From: Batrachochytrium dendrobatidis JAM81
Taxonomy: Eukaryota > Chytridiomycota > Chytridiomycetes > Rhizophydiales
Assembly (NCBI RefSeq): GCF_000203795.2
Contig: NW_006281099.1
Span: 1,863,774-1,927,773, forward strand
Length of the DNA: 64,000 nt
Reading direction: 5' to 3'
Shown here: piece after piece, positions 27,685 to 39,511 of the stretch
Position numbering within the stretch: the first letter of the stretch is position 1
How the letters are laid out: each line of letters starts with the position of its first letter
Translations under genes and position numbers: made by a program
Notes under the pieces: generated by a model
Told to the model about the DNA's origin: nothing
The model's input: only the letters and a program-made list of their open reading frames with translations
Database searches by the model: none

Positions 27685-30600
27685 CTAACTAGCTTGCTTT
27701 TTACGTGAAAAGATTGCATGTTGAATGGCTTTTCCTTCCATGGTTATAAGCTGTTGAGCTGCCCATTTCTTCAAAACACATCTGGCTATATAGTTTGTCC
27801 ACTCTTGTAACTAGAAATAGCTAGAAATTAGTAACGATCTGATGAATAGCACTAGTAACTATTGATACGTCCCAAGTTAAACTACTTACTGCAAATGTGC
27901 TGGAGAACTGGATAAATAAAGTATTATCCAAAAGTCTCATTACACAGATATTTTTCATGCCATTCGAATAGACTTTATAACTTTCAATCTCGAGCAACTG
28001 AGAGAGTTGGATATATTGTGATGTCTACATAAAAAGGCCAAATGATGTATTTAATCAAACCGTGTTAGCTATTGCTTCACTGAATGCAATCGCTGGTTTA
28101 CAATATACATACATTTGTGTTGATAAAAGGTATGCACTTGACTACCATGATTGGGTCATTTAGTACATTAAATTGTACTTTTAGCCATCTGGGAAACACC
28201 GAGTCATTAAGTATATATCCTAACATCATCAACCTATAGTGAGTATATATTTCTGTGTATTATATAAGATACACCTTACCTTGAAACACGGAATAGGAAA
28301 GCTTGTGATATATATGCACATCTTTAGTGCTTAGTTTTGATATGGGTTCATCAACTTTAACAATCAACGAGTAATCAGAAGAGTCGGTACTATAAGATTG
28401 ATATGATTTCAAATCACTTGTGTTTTCTAGCATTTCTCTCGATTTTTGTTTTCGCGACTTTGTCGCACTTTTATGATGGTTACGTTTTTTAAACATAGTG
28501 TAACGTTTGAACGCTGCCACCCAAATATATTTCATCAGCGGCCGTTCAACGATGAACGCGTGCACTACCGTTGTTCCAACCAGGGACGATACCACCTCGA
28601 AATAGAATTGCAGTTGAATGGATTGGGTTGTGTAGCCTTGGCCAAGACATAATGCACCCAAAACAAGAATAATAATGATGGATGCAGCAGTTTGGTGGGT
28701 GTCGTTGAACTGCTGAGGAAGATTTCGATTAAGATATCCTAGTACGACAATCGAGATGGACATGACTACTATAGCGGTAATTATGATATATAATATCAAT
28801 GATGTCTGCATTGTTGATGGAACACAAACCCACGTGTATCCCGATGTGTCTGGAACATATACACTGTTGCTAACAAATGGGAACATTACCGAAGTAACTC
28901 CAAGAAGCAGCTATATTAGAATGTCAGTATTTTGGCCATTAAATTATTTCAGATAAATCAAATAAACCACTTACCATGACAGGGATAACAACAATTAACG
29001 GCAAAAAAATAGCATGCCTTCCTTTGAATGATGTCAAAATGCAAGCAAAGGTGCTCCTTGACAAGGAAAAAATAGCCTGAAGTTGTGCACTCTGATAATA
29101 CAGTTACAGTCAGGTTAAATGCTTTATCTATCGTATAGCTACATAAAGCGTTATTGATTTATGCAAGAAATTACCTTGGATAAAATGCATGACAGGATTA
29201 TGGTAAGTCCGAGTGGGACTGGCCAAATACGCAATGCACATCCCAAAGGTTTGTCTTGACCGATAATAGTAAACGCGTTGAGTGGAATTATTGCCAGCCC
29301 AATCTGATACCACATTGTTAGACATTTATACATCAGTATACCAATCATACATGTAAACTTGATCATACTTACTGAAATAAAAAAATTCAACGGGACCGTT
29401 TGTTTAATAAATAAGTAGAGCACCGCTGACAATCCGAAATATACCGACCATAGTCCAGATAGCCCTGTAAACACGAGGCACAGGTTTAGCTGAAGGAAAA
29501 AATCAATTATAAGCTGATTGTATTACCTAGCATGATATCGGTAATTAAATTGGTTGAAGATACAAAGTCTTGGTATGCTGGCGGGAAGGCGGCAGGAGTA
29601 TCACTATATGCGCGATCGCCCGACCTAATTAAGCCAAGCTTGTTAATCGTCTTTTTAACCCAATCCCATGTACCATGCATCCAAAAATCATGTAATTTAC
29701 CAAAAATATGCCGAGGTATTTGGTGTGAAAGTATGAACGTCACTATTTGGGGAAATTTGATTGAATACTCCCACCGGGATAGTCGTATGAAAACTAGTTC
29801 CAAGTAATTGATACATGATTAATATTTCAACGCTTGGGTCGCCTTTTGGTGTAAATCCAATAAATTCGCTAACTGTTGGGTTGGACATGATTTGATTTAC
29901 AATTTTACTGATGGTAATGTTTCCATCCACTAAACCACCAGCCAGTTCGACACCAGTTACGCCTTGTTCAACAATCGCTTGCTCGCAAGTATGTGCAAGC
30001 GTGTATGCTCCATCGTAGCTTTCTGTCAGATAGGATAAAGGATATGTATGGGTTCCAGGATCAGCATAGAATGTATTTGGTGGGTAATTTTGCACAGCTG
30101 GGTTTGTTTGTGAAAAGTTTAGTGTGCTGTAAAGATACTGCTCGTTGGTCAACGTGTAGTTGATGAATGCCTTGAAATTAACCATAAATTGTTGTATAAA
30201 GGATTCATTGAGGTATGGACCTTTTTTGTTGGTGAGCAAGGTGAGACCACGTAGAACTTGAGGGTTTAGTGGTGTATCTAGATATTCCACAAAATCGCCA
30301 TTAATATATGCTATACCAATCATATGCCATTTGATATTATATTACCCCAACGACTAGAAGCACCCTGTTGATATGCAATGGATGCCTGAGTTGTTGTCCA
30401 AACTATTATTTTAAATAGAATTTTAAAAGCGTATTAGTTGTGCATCACATTGCATCAAATCAATACAACTAATGTTAATTCAAAATTACCATAATCTCGA
30501 CCCCATATACCCGTTCTATTAGCCGCCATCATAACATCAATCAGATAATGACTCTCTGCATTGATAAGAAACACTCTTAAATTGGATGATTTGAGAAATT

Positions 30601-31553
30601 GAAACGAATCTTTTAGCTGAGTATAGTAATATTGCGATACTGCTGGATTATACTTTGAGAATCGGGTAGATGCGGAAATGTCAACTCCCTGGGTTGGAAA
30701 GTACTGAGTGCATATATCTTCAGTAAATGAAACGTCGATGGATGAAATCATGCCGATCTGTGTCCATCCATAATAGACATAATGGGCAGCCTGTGCTTTG
30801 ATCCTTTGGCCCCAGGTTGTCACGTATCTCCAAAATTTCGGATAGCTATTTCTCAAGCATTAGCGAGTTGTGTTCAATGTAATTTAAAATAATAGATAAC
30901 TAGATATATGGTCAGAACTTACATGGTTTTGTCACTGAGTGCATCTGCTCCAGCAATAATTGAAAATGCAAGAGCCTATACATGGAATAAATTCAGTATA
31001 TGCAGGTTACCGACATTAATTTGAAGATATCTACCAAGCATCATAAATTCAGATGCGCTTGCGTGGTTAAATAGAAAAACTTACTTTGGGACAGGCTTGC
31101 ATAACCAACTCCATCGTAATGTCCTGCAAATTAGAACCTATTAAAACCGGCTGATTAGGCGTGCATATTGACACTCCAAAATCGAATACGCTTGCTGGTG
31201 CAATAGTGGCATCAGGTATGACGCTTTTGTTCAAAATAATATTCACATCTTGCAAAATACTAGCATTTGAGTTGATTTCCCCCACAGCCATATGCATTCC
31301 TAACGAAACATGAATTAGTTTATATTCCTGGATATGAATTGAAACTGGTATCACAATGTATCAGGAAATACGCTATATATTTAGACTAACCAGCAAATGC
31401 TTGATCAGTTACTGGAACTCCAGTCTGAGTCAAATATGTGAAAAGAATAGTGTTGGATGTCTTGTTGTTTCCACGATTAGGATTGGCTGCTTGTGCTGTC
31501 AAGCAGAGTTGAGCATAAATACATATGCACGCCTTTAACGTGAAGCCCACCAT
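27685..31553 (-). CDS. Class C (GABA-B/glutamate-like) 7TM receptor with PH-like C-terminus
   Basis: G-protein-coupled receptor in the plasma membrane; ligand unknown. It starts with a signal peptide (MVGFTLKACICIYAQLCLTA). A receptor-type ligand-binding domain follows: HMAVGEINSNASILQDVNII, YYGWTQIGMISSIDVSF, ESYDGAYTLAHTCEQAIVE. Seven membrane segments run from WSVYFGLSAVLYLFI to FYFEVVSSLVGTTVVHAFIV. After a basic, Ser-rich tail, three exons encode a PH-like fold (SVFQGYILNDSVFPRWLKVQ, YIQLSQLLEIESYKVYS, then LQEWTNYIARCVLKKWA). Exon phases agree, and the stop is at 27685-27687. The gene lies alone between two inverted repeat arms. Confidence 0.82.
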
Positions 31554-32570
31554 CTGGATGGTAGTTCGGCAAGAAAGCTAAGTTTAAATTTACCACAGTA
31601 ATTTAAAATAGAGATGTGGCCTCGAAAGGATTCTGCAGTATAAATGTAGATTCAAAAGTATATTTGTTAGAATATACTTTTGTAATGCTGTCACCTTGGT
31701 ATTTGATGACATTTCAAATCAAATTATCCACATTGTTACTGTTGTAAATAGCTTGACTGTTTTAAAAACATTGAGGCCTTTAAACATGTGTATACAGGTT
31801 GAAATCAAATTGATGGGTACTGAAAAAGGTTTAAAGCAACTTTTCAATCTCAAAAATGCTTGCTAATATGGTCATTTTATTCCCTTTATTGTTTGAATAC
31901 ATGGCACTATTCTCCGTGTATTCGGCAACACGGTACATTTAAGTATAGTATCGGCAATATCTGGCATGTTTAACCCGAGTCAGAGCTGATGGCTATTGAA
32001 TAGCAAAAGTATGTCGACTTACTGATAGTTGAGCCCCAAACTCCAAGTCTATAGCATACTAAGTATTCTATATCATAATTTACAAGCTTTATTGAAAAGA
32101 ATCTCGCAAACAGTGGTGACAGTTGAAAACAAGCAATGAGAACGCAAAAATATTTATTGTACTTCAACCCAACTCTGCCATGTTTTGAAATCATTTTGAT
32201 AACATAAGCAACATCATTTCAAAACAAGAGTCCTTTGTAAAATTGCACGATTACTTCAGATTAGCATAAACTCTAGATGGGATATTGAACTCGCGTCAGA
32301 AAAAGACCAACACCAAGCTCAGCAAGCTGTCGCCGCTAGACCAAATGAGCGACTGTCCTATATTTAATTGAGACGAGCAGAATGTTATTCAATAAACTGA
32401 CCGTGTCAACAACTCAGATTATCGTCGCAGCACAGGACACATGGGCGATAGGGGATCCTGTCATTCAAATCAACAATCTACCGATATTCGCAAAGCAACA
32501 CCACCAAACAAAAATAGCCCCTGACCATATACGAAAGTGTGGTTGAATGTATTTTACACAAACATTTCAA
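31554..32570. other. Intergenic region upstream of the receptor gene
   Basis: About 1 kb with no supported gene. It should contain the receptor promoter (firing leftward). It is AT-rich, and I see no motif I can name. Confidence 0.5.
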
Positions 32571-32927
32571 ACACAACATCGAACTATAGCTTTGAATTGA
32601 GACTATTTCACTTTTGGCATCAGCATACACACATGATTATCAGATTCATTCATTTTAAACCAGATACTGAGGCTGACTGTTTCAAGGTCAAACTTTGTTT
32701 TTAATCTCGAATGCGTTTGCGTTCTAGTTCAACAGAACAGTTTTAAACATGCAGCAGTTGTTTCCATGTCATAGTATTTGTATGAAAACAGAATTGAAGA
32801 TGGCAACCATGACGTGAATATTTAGTGAGCACAAATTGTCCAGTAAATTACCGATTATTTCAAGATTGGCTGTTTGTGGATTTTGACATCTTTACTTTCA
32901 TTTTACGTAAATACGGCAGTAAAATGA
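32571..32927 (+). repeat. Inverted repeat, right arm (methyltransferase promoter)
   Basis: This 357-base partner of 27000-27355 ends one base after the ATG of the methyltransferase gene. Outside both arms the similarity stops at once: left flank TATTATACG against right flank TTTGAAATG. The arm therefore supplies the proximal promoter, the 5' leader and the start codon. Confidence 0.95.
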
Positions 32928-33606
32928 CCAACTGGGAAGAACTCTGGAAAGTCAATAACATCCGATGGGATCAGGGAGATGTGACACCTGCCATTACCCA
33001 GTTTCTGGCTGAAACTCCTACTCCTTTGGGGGAATCTGTTATTGTTCCTGGTTGTGGAATGGGCTACGATGTTCTTGCTTTTGCAAAAGCTGGCTACAAG
33101 TCATCTCTTGGGTAAGTGTATAGTTGGCTATATCTTGATTTGTAATCAAATAGATCAACTGCTGTTCGGTATTAACACATTTCAACAGACTAGATATGGC
33201 ACCCACGTCTACTGCGCAAGCTAAAGCCCATGCCGCTAAAGATGATCATCCACTTGTGGCGAATGCCCATTTCGAGACTGGCGACTTTTTCGAGATCAAA
33301 AACCGACAGTTTGATCTACTTTTTGATTATACGTTTGCATGTGCGATCGAGCCCTCACTGAGAGATGCATGGGCTGCTCAAGTCGCTGCATTGATCAAAC
33401 CAGGTGGTTATGCTTTGATACTCATGTTTCCACTTCGTGACAGCGAAGGCGGTCCACCATACAAATGGTCGGTAATGGAGTACAGTAAGTACCTGGAACC
33501 CAACTTTGAGGTTGTTTACATCAAAGAGTGTGGTGGCCAAGAGGATCGCAAGGCAATTCAGCGTATCAGCTTGTGGAAGCGTAGATCTACTACATTCAAC
33601 CTTTAG
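32924..33606 (+). CDS. TPMT-family thiol/halide S-adenosylmethionine methyltransferase
   Basis: Small methyltransferase of the thiopurine/thiol methyltransferase family (TPMT, PF05724), which methylates small thiols or halides. Two exons (32924-33111 and 33189-33606) join to 201 residues. MTNWEELWKVNNIRWDQGDV is the family start. VIVPGCGMGYDVLAFAKAGY is the SAM-binding loop. LDMAPTSTAQAKAH, FDYTFACAIEP and GGYALILMFPLRDSEGGPPY follow. In-frame codons continue upstream into the repeat arm, but the shared ATG is the natural start. The substrate cannot be told from sequence. Confidence 0.9.
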
Positions 33607-33990
33607 TTGGCAGGCTTACAGTTTCATTTTGACAATAAAAACAATTGTTTTAAACAAATAGCAAAGTTTTATTATTTATAGTCATATTCGTGTAAAATGA
33701 AGCAACTAGATAAAGATGACCATCTCATGGAACGATAACTCCCAAGATTGGCTTCTTGAACTAGAGCGTGATCGTATCTGAGATTAGAAACAAGACGAGT
33801 TTGACATCAAATTCAAACACTGGATTATAATGTGACTGCCAAAAGAGAATTCCAGTTCAAAACTACAGTCAGATTCATGATGGACGCTAAAGTCAATTTG
33901 TAGGAAAACGAATATTTAACCGCTGCTGATTCCAAAGCGAAATAGAAATCGCTGCAAGAGTGTTCTGTTCTGCGTGAATACAGCGGATTC
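33607..33990. other. Intergenic: UGGT promoter occupied by a repeat copy
   Basis: These 384 bases hold no gene. A diverged copy of the dispersed repeat fills most of it (33677-33993). Confidence 0.6.
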
Positions 33991-33993
33991 ATG
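33677..33993 (+). repeat. Short copy of the dispersed repeat with both ends, upstream of UGGT
   Basis: The left end (GTCATATTCGTGTAAAATGA) is the end motif inverted. The right end is TTCTGCGTGAATACAGCGGA, and the UGGT ATG follows at once. The interior has CTTGAACTAGAGCGTGATCG, then TATCTGAGATTAGAAACAA and CTGCCAAAAGAGAA. These match 27190-27235 and 27305-27320 in the same order. At about 317 bases it is the most compact copy with two recognisable ends. Confidence 0.65.
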
Positions 33994-36900
33994 CGACTAC
34001 ATATGCATGCTGGAATATCTAGTGTGCTGATTGTTACTATCAATCTTTTATATGTCGCTGCAACTTCATCTTCCAGCTCGGCTTCTCCTCCAATCCATGT
34101 CTGGCTTAAAACTGTAGATGAATGGTCTGCACCTCCGTTTGCTCTCGAAGTCATGTAAGATCTTGGCCATCAACAGTCCATTAATTCCACCACAATCCTT
34201 GTACTAGACTTGCTTTCTACTCATACTGTTTCTATATGCGACCAATGTCTAACCACCATACTTTATTCGATTCAACTTGGTTCAAATAGCGAGTTTGCAG
34301 CAGAGGAAGTCCAAGATTCTGTATTCCCATTGTTGTCGTTGATGGCCAAGAATGACTTGTTGGATGCATCAAAGAAACCCAAGCAGATTTATGATGCTCT
34401 TTTCAGCTCTCAAACAGCTTCAGCACCAATCATTCAGCGCTTTTTATCTTCTCATGCATCGCTAGGTTTGGCTAAACTGTCACTCGCCATTCACAGTTCG
34501 GCACCACGTATCCAGGCACACTATCGCTTTTATTTGCAGACAATCGTTCCGTCACTTTCAAAACATAAAGACTTTGATCCGTCGTGTCCTGTGTGGGTTT
34601 ATTGGAATGGTCGTCAGATCTGTGATGTGGGAGCTATTGATACTTTATTTGAATCTTCACTGAATTCCAGCAACTCTGATTACACTGTACTGCCATTCGA
34701 TCATACCTACCAGAAGCATAATTCTCCAAGTCTAGTTGCAATTATATACGCAGATGTATTGTCATCTGAATTTAAACCTATGCTTTCAGCTTTCATGAAT
34801 GCAGCTGAAAACCATCCACTGCAGCTCGTGCTAAGATACAAACCCTCGACTTTTGCAAAACAGCCACTGTTCCTTTCAGGGTATGGTGTTGAATTGGCCA
34901 TCAAAAACACAGAGTATAAAGTGGAAGATGATCGTACATTGAATTCTGATACAATCGAGACGTTTGATGGTGACTTGGTATCCACCAGCACATCCGAAGA
35001 TGCGTTTCTGTTTGAAGCCATTCCTATAATCAAGTCGTTGACCAAAGAAGATATCTATGATATAGGTATCAGAACAGCTAGCTATATTGCCCAATCAGCC
35101 ACTCCATTGGATACGCTCGTCCTGGTGACACAAAATTTCCCAAAATATGCGCATATCTTGGCAAGTTATCATATAGACGATGAGGTGCGCGAAACAACAA
35201 AAAAAGTAATGCAAATATCTACGGCTCCCAACCAACTCTACCTTAATGGTCACACTGTAGACTTGTCTCGGATCGATACATTTGAGCTATTTCGTATGAT
35301 TCGCAAAGAATCTAAGATCATGGGTAAACTTCGCCAGTTGGGCTGGACAACTGCTCAAGCTATTGAGCTTCTTTCTGCTCCGTTGTTAGAATCATTGGAT
35401 CGGTCATGGGGAGAGTGCTTTGATACTCGTTTTGAAAGCATAATCTGGCTTAGCGATGTAGAAAAAGATAGTAGATTTAGCTTTCTCCCTGCATCTATTA
35501 GAGATATTATGCGTCCAACCTACCCCGGGCAACTCAAGTACGTACGTAAAAACCTATTGACTACAGTACTGATGTTGGATCTGACCAAGTCAAGCCACAT
35601 TACAGTTGCTACCACAGTGTTTGGATTCATTGAAGCCACAACACCATTGAAGTTTGGTATTGTGCCTTTAGTCAATGATGAGCACGGGGAGCATCCTTGC
35701 AATATGATTGCCATGATATTTTATCGGTTTAAAGAAAGCGGTCGTAAAAAGCATATTAAAAGTATGATTGAGATGCTCGCCAAGTTTGCAGAAACAGAGG
35801 AGGGCGTGACGGCTTCTGTTGTCAAATCCATCTTTTCTAAAATCACAAACAAGGAATATAGCGAGATATTTGGAGAGCCAAGTGAGAAAACCAAAGTGCT
35901 ATTGAAGGATTTGTTTGCCTATTCCGAGCGTTTGGGTGTTACACGGTCTGATGGTGCGATTTTTTCCAATGGCAAATACATTGAAACCAATGGATTGTGG
36001 CAAAAAACACTCGTGGAAACCTACTTTTCCATGGTCGAATACCTGACAAAGGCTGTTTACTCTGGTCAAGTTGATGACAACACAAATTTGTGGGGGCATT
36101 TTATGACTCTAGATAATGTGTTTCGTAAACGAAATGCTCTAGTGTTTCCTTCATCCAAACAAGCTATTAGTCTGGTCAACTGGCTCGAGTATTCTGCATC
36201 TAAAGTGTTTGATACGTTACCATGGATGTATCGTTCTGCTGATGCCGAGTTTGCCGAGATTTCTTTGATTGTAGTCGGTGATTTTTCTACACCACCCGGT
36301 CTTGATTTTGCATTAGCTGCGGTAAACTCGGTTGCTGCTAACGATCATCCTGTTCGAGTAGCATTTCTTCATAATGGTTCTACCGACTCAAAGGATACAG
36401 AAGTGTTTATTGATGAGGCGGCATTCCATATTCTGCAATTATCAACTTCAAAAGAAGGTTCAACTCCTATTGAAGCGCTCAAAGCAGCGGCTACAAATAG
36501 TGACAAGTTTGAAAGAACCTCGGAATCTTCAGAATTTAACACCTTGCGGCACGAGGGATTGGCTGCTGTTGTTGCAGCTACTAAACTTTTACCTGGGGAA
36601 TATGCTGTCATTGCCAACACCAGAGTGATTTCCCATATTCCCGTATCTCGTCTTTTTGACCAGCATGATTTTGAATCGCTTCTTTCATTTGAATCGCAGA
36701 ACCGGGCAAGCCAAATGACCAAACTGATTGCTTCGCTTCGCGACAAAGACCTTTCTCCTGCGGAACTGTCCAATCTTCATTTCAAGTCGCAGTCACTTGT
36801 TATTGCTGCCAATACTGCAACAAAAACTCCACAGCATGAGGCTACTTCTATCAAGCGTGTCTCTTCATCAAAGTTTGCAGCTATACGTAATGCACCTGGT

Positions 36901-38664
36901 ACATTCTCTACTAGTGGGTTTGATGAAGCTACTATTCATTTCACAGCTATAATCGATCCTATATCTAATGTGGGACAAAAGTTGGCAAGTGTATTGGCAG
37001 GATTTAGCAAAGTGGATGGTGTGGCTATTGAGGTGTTTTTAAACCCGCAGTATCATGCGGATTTGGAAAAACTGCCATTGTTTCGTTTTTATCGCTATGT
37101 GCTAAGATCTGAACCAGAATTTGATACCCAAGGCAATCTTGCCCCCGTTGGAGCAAGTTTCGATCGTATACCAGCCGCTCCTCTGCTTACTCTTGGTATG
37201 GATGTAGTAGGTGCGTGGCTAGTTCGACCCACAAAGTCCATTCACGATCTCGACAATATCAAGTTATCGTCATTGCCTCATTTTCCTCGTGCTGTAGGTA
37301 TTGAGGCTGATTTTGTTCTTCAAAGTATTCTTGTTGAAGGGCATGCTACTGATATACATTCGGGTGGTTCGCCTCGTGGACTCCAATTTGTTCTTGGTTC
37401 TGAGACTGATCCTAATATGGTGGATACGATCACCATGGCTAATTTGGGATATTTGCAGCTTAAAGCAAATCCTGGTGTATGGCACTTGCGTATTCGTGAA
37501 GGCCGATCGCGCACTATTTACAACATGGATTCGTTGAGCTACATGTCGTCCAACGGCACTTTTGTGGAAAGTTCGAAACTTGGTGATGATGGAGCACTGG
37601 TCGTGGTAGACACATTTGAAGGTGTGACAGTGTTTCCCAACGTAAATGTTCGGCCTGGCATGGCAGGCAAAGACGTATTGGCTGATTCTGACCAAGCCAA
37701 GCCTGGGTTTTGGAACACGGTCAAACAAGGCGTAAAAGAAGTTTTTGGTGGTGGTATTTCCACATTGGAAACCATCAACGTTTTTTCAGTAGCCTCAGGC
37801 CACCTCTACGAACGCTTTCTTTCCATCATGATGCTAAGCGTAAAACGTCAAACCAAAAACCCTGTCAAGTTTTGGCTGATTGAGAACTTTTTATCTCCTT
37901 CATTTATGGAATTTCTTCCATATTTGGCTAAAATGCACAAGTTTGATTACGAATTGGTCACATACAAGTGGCCAAAATGGCTTCGCGAGCAAACAGAGAA
38001 ACAGCGAATCATTTGGGGATACAAAATCCTATTTTTAGATGTGCTGTTTCCGCTTAAAATTGACAAGGTGATTTTTGTTGATGCTGATCAGGTTGTTCGA
38101 GCCGATTTGAAAGAGTTGGTTGATTTGGATCTGCATGGTGCTGTATATGGGTATACACCATTTTGTAGTGATCGAACTGAAATGGATGGATTTAGATTTT
38201 GGAATCAAGGTTTTTGGCAAGGTCATTTGCGTGGTAGACCCTATCATATTAGTGCACTTTACGTGATTGACTTGGTTCGATTCAGAGGAGTAGCTGCGGG
38301 TGATCGACTTAGACAGCAATACCACACGCTTAGTGCAGATCCCGATTCCTTGGCCAATCTTGACCAGGATCTCCCCAACAGCATGATTCATCACATTCCA
38401 ATGTACTCGTTGCCACAGGAATGGCTGTGGTGTGAGACCTGGTGTAGCGACGAGTCTCTCAAAAAAGCCAAAACGATTGATTTGTGTAATAACCCGATGA
38501 CTAAAGAGCCAAAGCTGGAACGTGCCCGTCGCATTCTTCCAGAATGGGAGGGATTGGATCAGCAAGTGCATGCAACACGCGCCGAGTTTGATGCAGCAAG
38601 ACAAGCTGCAGCAAAATTGACAGTTGTAAAAGCCAATGACGGTTCTGATCGTGATGAGTTGTAG
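33991..38664 (+). CDS. UGGT: UDP-glucose:glycoprotein glucosyltransferase
   Basis: ER folding sensor that re-glucosylates misfolded N-glycoproteins so that calnexin can rebind them. Two exons (33991-34154 and 34290-38664) join to 1512 residues, the normal family size. A signal peptide and SSSASPPIHVWLKTVDEWSA begin the thioredoxin-like sensor region. FALEVIEFAAEEVQDSVFP across the intron matches the family and fixes the junction. The C-terminal GT24 domain starts near INVFSVASGHLYERFLSIMM. It has the metal-binding DADQ in KVIFVDADQVVRADLKEL, then FWNQGFWQGHL and NLDQDLPNSMIHHIP. The protein ends DRDEL, a KDEL-like ER retrieval signal. Confidence 0.96.
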
Positions 38665-38834
38665 GACGGTTCAAGTTGTGAAAGTCTGGAGCTTATTTCG
38701 AATAAAAAGATGTTTAAATTTACGAATCTGCTTTACACAATTTTAAGGAGTCGATCGATACTGTTTTTATTATTGGATACTCTCTTGATCGAGTTTGTCG
38801 TAGTAGTGAATATACATATTGTCATTGAGTCTAC

Positions 38835-39344
38835 TTAGTTTGTATTGAGCTGAACACGCATATCAAATATAGATGCAGCCATGTCAGATGATCGATGCAA
38901 TAGGTATGAATCTTCATCTGTAACAGCTCGCATAAACGTATGCTTATGCTGCTGGCTTGATGGGTTCATTTCACCCATATGTAATGCAGATGGGTTTCCA
39001 ACATGTGGACCTGGACGATCAGCACGAAACTGTGGCATTCGGCCTTTGGCTAAAGAACTATCCGCTTCAAGATCTAAGTTTCATTGAATCAGTACAAGGT
39101 TAAACTCGTGTTGGTTCATGCATGAAGCATGATATACGAATGGAATGCTATATCCAGAGAACCCCAACTTGCCTGCTGCACCAGCATTGGTCTGGCTTCG
39201 TATGGCATACTTGTAGGGTTTGAAAGGTACTCCAGCAGGCTCTCGAGACACAAAGTGTGTATGTGAAGCAGGAAATCCGGTAGATTTGCTTTGAGTCATA
39301 CTAAGCTGCTCATACATGGACATCTTTGCAGGTTGCTGCAGCAT
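38835..39344 (-). CDS. Small conserved-looking protein, unknown function
   Basis: I do not recognise this protein. The first exon starts MLQQPAKMSMYEQLSMTQSK and runs through GVPFKPYKYAIRSQTNAG. The second has RADRPGPHVGNPSALHMGEM, HTFMRAVTDEDSYLLH and the end DMAASIFDMRVQLNTN. The likely splice joins GFSGYSIPF to FRADRPGP, giving about 140 residues. It is rich in Pro, Ser, Met and aromatic residues with no membrane segment. Short Pro-containing turns of this kind occur in axonemal microtubule proteins, which would suit a zoospore, but that is speculation. It shares a 167-base divergent promoter with BZZ1. Confidence 0.6.
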
Positions 39345-39511
39345 AGCAGTGATGGAGAGTTGAAGCTTTATTGCAGTCTGTTTAAAAGTCAATTAAATCC
39401 CGTGATTTGACGTGACCTGATTTATGCCGAATCTTCAGTGCAAACGTTTCGACATTTCTGCATATTCTTATTTGAAGGAATCAATTCAAGACTTGCATAA
39501 AAACTGTTAAA

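Noticed and set aside
27697..27716. TTTTTACGTGAAAAGATTGC as another repeat end
   Set aside because: It lies in the last coding exon of the receptor gene, reads as protein in frame, and has no flanking repeat blocks.
31530..31545. TTTAACGTGAAGCCC as a repeat end
   Set aside because: It is the coding sequence of the receptor signal peptide and matches only the 8-base core.
32825..32926. In-frame N-terminal extension FDIFTFILRKYGSKM on both the methyltransferase and dynein genes
   Set aside because: The extension lies wholly inside the repeat arm and is the same on two unrelated proteins, so it is most likely 5' leader left open by chance.
34210..34289. Open upstream part of the UGGT large exon read as coding
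   Set aside because: A GT donor at 34155 and AG at 34288-34289 restore the conserved FALEVIEFAAEE block, so this stretch is intron.
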